From contig QANT01008702.1 in the NCBI GenBank assembly GCA_003254885.1, positions 32,475-96,474 of the forward strand: 64,000 nt of DNA. The letters run 5' to 3'. This document shows positions 57,501 through 64,000 of the stretch, in pieces. Each line of letters opens with the position of its first letter. Position 1 is the first letter of the stretch. The position numbers were made by a program, and so were the translations under genes. This DNA is from Purshia tridentata. Its lineage: Eukaryota; Streptophyta; Magnoliopsida; Rosales; Rosaceae. The notes beneath the pieces were generated by a model. That model was not told where the DNA came from. It searched no databases and saw nothing but the letters and a program-made list of their open reading frames with translations.

Positions 57501-59638
57501 ACAAATACACATTAATATATACCCTCAATTTATTACTGAGAATTAGCATCCATCTTGCTCTCTGTAAACCAAATATTACCAAAGATCACACTATCAACAG
57601 CTTCCAACAAGGCAAAGGCAGTGTATCTATTTGATGTGAACTTGAACATCATGTTCAGCATAAACATTAATAACCTAATACATTATTAACACAAATGAAA
57701 ATTCAAAGGCCCCAGCCTACCGAAAGAAAATAATCAATAAAATCATTCCATTTTAATAACAATTTTCAAGAACAATAGCATATCTAACAAATCATGACCA
57801 AAATCATAGACCCACACTATCAACAGCTTCCAACAAGGCAAAGGCAGTGTATCTAATGTGATGTGAACTTACATCATGTTCAGCATAAACATTAATAACC
57901 TAATACATTATTTAGAATTTAAGGATCAATATTATGCTTTGGAATATAAAGATCAATACTATACTTTAGAATTTACAGATACTGGTGGTTTGATTGTCTA
58001 CATATAAGCTTACTAAAGCCATGCAAAGGCATGTCCTTTGTGTATGTTTTCAATAACATGGGTCATTTCTGAGTTGAAATAATGTCAAGATACATTAGAG
58101 AATCATCAAATTTAGGTTCAAATGAAAACCATATATTTAGATCCATATATCAAAAATAAATTTAGAAAAAAAAATAAAAAATGGCAACCGTAATAATAAA
58201 TGTAATTAATTGCACTACACAAAGTATAAAACACAGATTTAAGCACCTCCAAATGCCTCCTTAGCCTGTGGATGCTTGCATTTATCGGGGTGAACCATCA
58301 ATGATAACTGCAAACAATTTACATAAAAACTATGTCAATAAATGTTTTGAATCACGAGTAAGCAATCATCATGAAGATGGTCATACCAATTCCAATCGAA
58401 GGAGGGAATTACCTTACGATACTGCTTTTTTACATCTTCTGGGGATGCATCAAATGGTAAGTTAAGATACTCGAAAGGATTTAACTTGAAGCAGGAGAGG
58501 ATCCTACATGTTTTTGACAATGTCCAAGTATAGTAAAAGGTTAATTAGATATCAAATTCTGGCATGCATACTAAAAGTTTGTTTATATTGCCTGATAAAA
58601 ATTCTAAACAAAAAGCAACCAACAAAAAATGAATACAATGCACTGTTTTCCAATCTATTTTGCACAAGCAAAAGCAAGATCAGGCCATTAACACTGTAAC
58701 TCTCTTAAAAACTTTTCTGCCTTTAAAGAGTCTCTCTGATGCCATTGTCCCAAAACCGTACTATTTCTAAACAAGAGAAAAACAGAAAAGGCTCACTGAA
58801 AGTGAAATATATTGAGGTTTATCCCCTGCTATAACTATATGGACCAACTAACCCTCCCTAAATTTAGAAAAAGTCACCCCCTCTCTATGTTTGAAAAAAT
58901 CATCCCTCTTTTTTTTTTTTTTTTCACTAACACATTTTAAAAGTCATTGTGATGTCCATAACTTTAAACTCCAAGCATATCAATCCTTCCACACCAAATT
59001 TTCCTATTCCCCGAGAACAAGCCACCCTTCTTCTCTCAATTTGAACATATTCCTCAAAAATTTACTAGATAAACATACAGCCAACATGACCCATTAGTCA
59101 TTTCCACAAAATCAATCCGTATACACCATAATCTACAATGCGTGCATAAGCATATTCTTGTAATCCAGGATGCACGCATAAATACTCAACAGAAATATTA
59201 TGATCAATAATACATATGCATCACATATAACACATTACTGGCATATTGCAGCTGAAAGACCGGCCATATTCTTATAAAAAGAAATTTCAAATGCTATACA
59301 CCTTTTGATAAATTCCATTCACAGACAAACCCATATACAGGCAATATTTGCAAGAATTCAATTTCAATTAGGGTTTGTATTGTACTAGCTTCACCATAAA
59401 TGACCCCATCTCGGACACCCTAAATGCCCATTAAATTCAACATAACCAGACGAACGGGTAACAAACCCATACATAGCTCATAATTCAATTGGTAAATACA
59501 CATAAATGACATATATACATACATACAGACATATATATACATATAGAGAGAGAGAGAGAGAGACCTGAGGACTTGGTTGTCCCTCTCAACTTCGCTAACT
59601 TCGGCGAAGAAGTTCTTAAGAAGCAAATCGTCATCCAT
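54537..59638 (-). CDS. J-domain protein, DNAJC8/SPF31-like
   Basis: A nuclear J-domain co-chaperone; the animal homologue DNAJC8/SPF31 is spliceosome-associated and the plant role is little studied. Nine exons on the minus strand: 59638-59565, 58503-58413, 58307-58247, 57447-57370, 56964-56891, 55933-55820, 55724-55617, 54751-54713, 54623-54537. All are GT-AG; the sum is 242 codons (241 aa), close to plant family length. The start is MDDDLLLKNFFAEVSEVERD. The J-domain spans exons 2-4 (NPFEYLNLPFDASPEDVKKQY ..., HPD in LMVHPDKCKHP, FGALAKAQQLLLD). After it come a Lys-rich stretch (RAKRKKQLKKDTASKIK) and a long charged helix (EILTEQEWRRRKMQMR, EEEGRLKKDEEEAKE). The C-terminus is basic (PKLKTEDPNKSYVQRPIKRG). 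The exon 1 donor is embedded in a (CT)n tract. Intact. Confidence 0.93.
56567..56803. repeat. Direct repeat of about 82 bp in DNAJC8-like intron 5
   Basis: CCTCTCTCCCATGACCTTCT ... ATTTCACTTGA-AGTGCAG occurs at 56567-56648 and 56720-56803 with several differences. Between the copies is a run of GCATCTGCAT/GCAGATGCAG words that form short palindromes. Confidence 0.75.
57587..57912. repeat. Direct repeat of about 100 bp in DNAJC8-like intron 3
   Basis: Copies at 57587-57688 and 57813-57912 share CACACTATCAACAGCTTCC, AACAAGGCAAAGGCAGTGTA and CAGCATAAACATTAATAACC, with a few small indels. Non-coding. Confidence 0.85.
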
Positions 59639-59950
59639 GGATGTCTCTCTAAGCTTCGCCTCAGAGATTGAACAGGGATTGAAATCTCAAACAAAGAGCG
59701 TTTCAATCTTCTTCCTCTACTGCTGAGTCTGCCTTAGATTTTAATTTAAAGTTTAACCAGGTGAGTTGACTCGGCCGAGTTTCAGACTCACTCCCCAAGT
59801 GGATTCTACATATTGTTTTGGGCTTTTAAACTTGTTCAAACAGTGGACCTTGAAATGCTGGACTTTATGTTGGATGGATATAGATGCCTGCCATGTTCTG
59901 TTTGAAGTGGGTTGTAGCTTGCAAGTTGGATTGGAAGTTATGATCAAGGA
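59639..59950. other. 5' flank of the DNAJC8-like gene
   Basis: Promoter and 5'UTR region of the minus-strand gene, with a less AT-rich stretch immediately upstream of the start codon. No clear TATA box was assigned. Confidence 0.45.
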
Positions 59951-60724
59951 ATGTAATTTCAATTTCGATGGAAATTTCGACTAAATTTCGATTTTGCTAG
60001 GGTTTAGACAAAAATGATGGAAATTGCTATCAAATGATGGAAATTTTGAATGAAACTTTACCATATGCTTATTTAACATATTATTTACTACATTTATTAA
60101 AAACATTGAAAGAACCAAAACATATTGTAGGTTTCATATGATATAAGGTAATATAATGGGCGCTGAAGGCAAATTATGTTAAAAAAATACTACACTATTG
60201 CATAAATAACATTTCAAATTTATTTATACTAAAATATTAAATCATAAATTAAATAAGTATTTAATACCACATATATGGTATAGGGTAAAAAGTATATGGT
60301 ATACGATTCAGAGTATAGGGGTTAGAGGGCTCTAGAATATTTTTAATTAGTTTTATATGAAATTTATTATATAAATTATAAAGATATATATATATATATA
60401 TATATGATTTTCTATTAAATTAGAAAACACATATCAATTAAAATATATGTAACTATGTAATTTATATTGTTTTAGTATAAGATTTTCAATTAAACTAGTT
60501 TGGGTTCTTGTTTTTTGTTGAGTGTGTTTTTAATTAAACTAGTTAATAGAATTAATACCCATAAATTATATTCTTCTATAAAACAACCCCATAAATTATA
60601 TATTTTTTAGATAAGTTTATATAGTTATTTAGTTTATTATTTATATGTTTTTATTTTTTATTAACTTTTCATTTTATATATAAATCCCTAAAACTCTAAA
60701 AAATAAAATACAAAAGTCACTTCC

Positions 60725-60805
60725 TCCTTCTTGTGAATCGAACAGAAGACCAAGTAGTGAATGGTCTTATGACTTACCCACTAGACCACCAAACCGCTCA
60801 AACTT
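60725..60805 (-). repeat. tRNA-like SINE head
   Basis: On the minus strand, TGGTCTAGTGGGTAAGTC resembles a Pol III A-box (T-R-G-C-N-N-A-G-T-G-G) and CTGTTCGATTCACAAG resembles a B-box (GGTTCGANNCC) at about the right spacing. It does not fold into a complete tRNA, so a tRNA-derived SINE or a decayed tRNA is more likely than a functional gene. Confidence 0.4.
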
Positions 60806-61166
60806 ATGATCCAAAACATTATATTTATATGTTCCTTAAAACTGATATTTTTAACAACCAATTGAAAGCATGACTGTACGCTTTACCTTACAAATTTATA
60901 ACCCTAATATGTTCTCTCTTTTTCTCAAGCCGCCGCAACTCTCTCTCTCTCTTTTTTCTTTGTAATTTCTCAGTTCTCCATCTCTTCCCTATCTGTTTTG
61001 CTGTAAGTGTATCTCTTCTCTTCTCTTCTCTTCTCTTCTCTCTCATCTCTCTTGCATTTGCTGTGCTGCAACTTCACTTCTTCTTCTTCTTCAGTTTTCC
61101 TTTGTGGCACAGAAACCCGGCCTCCTCTCTCTCTCCCTAGTCTGATCTCTTCCCAAAACACATGCC

Positions 61167-61478
61167 AAACAAAACACAGAAGCTTCAAAGTTCAAAATTT
61201 CGCGAAATTTCGCTAAAATTTCGGCGAAATTTTACCGGAACACTTCTATTTATCTTTTTAAATTTCGTCCGAAATTTTCGTTCGAAATTTCGCCGAAATT
61301 TCGGCGAAATTTTCGAAATTTAAAACAAAACACAGAAGCTTCAAAGTTCAAAATTTCGCGAAATTTCGCTAAAATTTCGGCGAAATTTTACCGGAACACT
61401 TCTATTTATCTTTTTAAATTTCGTCCGAAATTTTCGTTCGAAATTTCGCCGAAATTTCGGCGAAATTTTCGAAATTTA
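61167..61478. repeat. Perfect 156-bp tandem duplication of a palindrome-rich unit
   Basis: 61167-61322 and 61323-61478 are identical. Each unit contains CACAGAAGCTTCAAAGTTC, an inverted-repeat-rich run of AAATTTCG words and, near its end, a perfect 28-bp palindrome centred on CGAAATTTCG (arms AAATTTCGCC / GGCGAAATTT). A further diverged palindrome (CGGCGAAATTTCGCCG) lies at about 61535-61550. Confidence 0.92.
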
Positions 61479-61576
61479 TACGAAAAATAGAAGAAAGTGT
61501 GATTTCGTATCGCCCCCCTCTAAAAACGATAATATCGGCGAAATTTCGCCGATATTATCGAAATTACACTCACTGC

Positions 61577-61873
61577 CTATAACATAATAACTTGTCTGAT
61601 GTTGATTCAAATGATTTGTTTTATAAGTTGAAAGTGTTACAAGTGGCCATAGCAAATAAAACAATGTCAGTACTTAAATTTTTAGAGCATGTAAGAAATT
61701 CAGAATGTTATCCAAATGTATCTATTGCTTAGAGGGTATTATTGATTGTTCATGTGACTGTGGAATTTGAAGAAAAAAGCTTTTCAAAATTAAAAATGCT
61801 AAATTATTACTTGCGATCTTTAGCTTTGGGGCTTGGTAATCGAGAAGTTAAGCAAAAACTTGAAGAAAAATAG
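61577..61873 (+). pseudogene. hAT transposase C-terminal (dimerisation) fragment
   Basis: The plus-strand frame reads DVDSNDLFYKLKVLQVA ... FLEHVRNSECYPNVSIA, a stop (TAG at a site where homologues usually have Tyr), then RVLLIVHVTVEFEEKSFSKL and LKMLNYYLRSLALG. This is the order of the hAT family dimerisation domain (P-N-x-S-I-A-Y-R-I-L-L ... E-R-S-F-S-K-L-K-L ... Y-L-R-S). It carries at least one stop and has no upstream catalytic domain here. Dead copy. Confidence 0.8.
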
Positions 61874-61879
61874 TTTCTG

Positions 61880-64000
61880 AGCTTTGAAAAAAATATAATA
61901 CAATTGTTTAATTTATTTCTAGACAATGAAAAATAAATAAAAAATCAAGTATAAATGTATACGAGAGAAAAAGTGAAGAACTTACCTAAACTCACGGAGA
62001 ACTAGAGAAGAACTATTACAGCTGAGGCCTGTGTGAGAAGGGAGAATTTAAAATATAAGCTAGAGATGCAGTAGACTTGAGTTTGAGGCATATCGATATG
62101 AATGAGAAAGCCAGACAAGCAGCAGATCAATATGAATAAGAGAGCCAAAGAAGCGGCAGACTTGAGAACTTTAAATATAAGCATTAGCTGCATTACATTA
62201 GTTACGTAGGCTTTTACATTTGGGGCGTTAGACATAGCCGGATAAGTATTGATGCATTGGACTAGTTAGTAATCACGTGGAGTATTAGTGGGCTATACTA
62301 GTTATAGATTAAGTCATAAGTTAAATAGTTTTTTTTTTTTTAGCCAAAAAATAGGATGGGCTCAGCCACTCTAGTAGGTCTATCACTGCTTAAGGGCGCG
62401 GCAGTCTAGATACTATGCACTGAAAATAAGAAAATTTATCAGTGACCTTTTAGGGGTTATATTGAGAGAATTGTAGTAATTCAAACATATTTCTCAAGAT
62501 AGTGATCGGGTAAGACACATGATTTTAGCATGGTAATTTTGGTTTTCTTAAATCGTTTAACAACATAAGTATCCTAAATATCTCACTTCTTTTTTATGAT
62601 GTGGAACAAAGTCGCAACCATTATATTAGGTACACTGTTAATAACAATAGGTAAAAAGAAGATATTATCTTTCAATCGGAATATATCATAAGTGGGCGAT
62701 TCTTATAATTATAATATCATAGCTTCAACTGGATAACCATAAAAATTATGAAAATTATAAAGAGACATACATAATTATGAAATGCATATGAAATTTTGAA
62801 AGCAAAATAACAAATTAGAAAGCACCATATCAAATAATGAGATGCCAATGATCTTGGATGCATCATGAAGACATGAATTATTTTGAACAATATGATTATT
62901 CAGAATAAAAATTATTTTTAACAACATGATTATTCAGAATAAGCGAAAAAGATGAGTTAGATGACAACTTGAGCATTCCGGAAAGGATAAGGAAGGCTGA
63001 GTCTTAATATCACCATGTGAATGTTTGTTCTAATTATTGGACTCCAATGGTAATAAATGAGATACTTAAAAGTGTCCATTTTATTTTGTGATTTGAAAAC
63101 AACCTGAAACTTAAAGAAAACCTAATTAAACACCTTTGGATTCAACAATAAGCCTGAAACTAATAAGCACGAAAACATTAAAATTTGTTCTTTCTTTTTT
63201 AATTGTGTTTTTGTTTGTCGTTTATTCATTTTTATGACATATTCTTATGCAAGTTGCGATTGTTCCCTTTTCGTGATTTATCTTAATAAAATGAAATAAA
63301 TTATGTGTTGTGTGCGAAATCTTAATGTATTTATTTTTATGAATTAAAATTCTTATTTATGAATTAACATGATACCATCATGAACCTGATCTGCACATGA
63401 AATTATTACACTAACACCCTATTTCATCACTTCTCTTGCAAATAACATGATAACATTATCCATAACATTACTGATATAGATGTGAATTATGCAATTTTGC
63501 TCTAGAGAAATTTGCAAGGTAACAATGTCATTATTGGTATCCGATTGACATATTCTTATAATATATTATAATATTTTCTTTATAAAAATAGAGTTTCTAC
63601 TACTATTTAGGCACACCACTCAAATTGTAAATTTGAAAAGCTTAATATGTTAATATTGTACGAGATACAACAAGAATGAACCAGATTGGGGCTTTTGTAA
63701 GTGTGACAACATAACCAGATTGCGACTTTTGTTGTAGTTTGGATGATGACAACTTATCCCACCACCCTCGTGGTTGTCATTCTAAAAACAAAAATTTGTC
63801 TAATTCCGATAATAAAGTCATATGCACCTGCATCAAGAGAGATATTTACCCTCCCTTTAAATTATGCTTAAATTGTAATGTTGAAAAACTTATCGAAGTT
63901 TAGAGAAATGAGCTGATGGCGCCCGTTTGTCCAGGACACCCTAATTGGGTCTCATTCCATAAAAATTAGGGTGATTTATAGACCGGTCCAATTTTTTCTC
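61880..64000. other. Gene-free AT-rich end of window
   Basis: No supportable gene. Small features are a T-run at 62330-62341 followed by a less AT-rich 70-bp stretch of unknown origin, and at 63966-64000 the start of a repeat similar to that at 3223, cut by the window end. The frames here lack recognisable motifs. Confidence 0.5.

Larger units (their letters stand above)
59955..61480 (+). mobile_element. AAATTTCG-type repeat element, copy 2
   Basis: One end (59955-60150) is the reverse complement of the right end of the element in BSL intron 18: AATTTCGATTTTGCTAGGG, TTAGACAAAAATGATGG, CATATTGTAGGTTTCATATG. The other end (61195-61478) is saturated with AAATTTCG-type words. Between lie AT-rich DNA with a (TA)n tract (60381-60404), a tRNA-like SINE head (60725-60805, minus) and a pyrimidine-rich stretch (60930-61140). 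There is no transposase within the bounds, though a hAT fragment follows directly at 61577. Confidence 0.6.

Noticed and set aside
60725-60805. Functional tRNA gene on the minus strand
   Set aside because: A- and B-box-like words exist, but no complete cloverleaf or acceptor stem could be drawn, so it is listed only as a SINE-like head.
1-64000. CRISPR arrays, operons, riboswitches, rRNA genes
   Set aside because: Looked for and not seen. The window is plant nuclear DNA, and its direct repeats are tandem duplications or transposon features.

Overview
This is a 64 kb piece of plant nuclear DNA, almost certainly from a woody eudicot. The evidence is GT-AG introns, AT-rich intergenic DNA, many MITEs, a solo LTR, and plant-specific gene families: a BSL-type Kelch phosphatase and vicilin seed storage proteins with cysteine-rich N-terminal repeats. 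A rosid of the Rosaceae type is a guess from general resemblance and cannot be proved here.

Layout. 1-5.4 kb is gene-poor and holds a decayed LINE, a MITE and a degenerate tandem repeat. 5.44-7.70 kb (-) is a complete three-exon proteasome beta-4 (PBD) gene. 7.7-10.3 kb holds two MITEs, one with perfect 8-bp target-site duplications. 10.31-10.81 kb (-) is a two-exon secreted ten-cysteine, defensin-like peptide gene. 11.7-31.4 kb is a head-to-tail cluster of six vicilin-derived units, all on the minus strand. 31.5-34.8 kb is intergenic. 34.9-50.6 kb (+) is a complete 21-exon BSL2/BSL3-type gene of 1005 aa. 51.9-53.0 kb is a decayed Ty3/gypsy fragment. 54.5-59.6 kb (-) is a complete nine-exon DNAJC8/SPF31-like gene. 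59.7-64 kb is repeat-rich, with an AAATTTCG-rich element and a dead hAT transposase fragment.

The vicilin cluster is the most interesting part. Two units are intact: VIC-B (17807-20509, 747 aa) and VIC-D (28411-31421, 832 aa). Each encodes a signal peptide, a long array of C-x3-C ... C-x3-C (alpha-hairpinin/MiAMP2-like) modules and a C-terminal bicupin. One unit (11735-13737) is an otherwise complete gene with an in-frame TGA and a lost splice donor. One is a broken fragment (about 14840-15360). Two keep promoter, signal peptide and hairpin modules but have lost the whole bicupin: VIC-C (22655-23632, 325 aa, 7 modules), whose ORF runs almost directly into the conserved vicilin 3'UTR, and a 153-aa, 3-module copy (25941-26402). 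These look like stand-alone antimicrobial-type peptide precursors made by deleting the storage half of a vicilin. All six units share one upstream module (TATTTATA-type TATA box, RY element TGCATGCA, a conserved GCAAGGTGAC box and usually a CACGTG G-box), as expected for ABI3/ABRE-type seed maturation control. Four units share a 3'UTR with a small conserved hairpin.

Exon coordinates were read by hand from splice consensus and reading frame. They are internally consistent: every intact gene sums to a whole number of codons. They have not been checked against transcripts.
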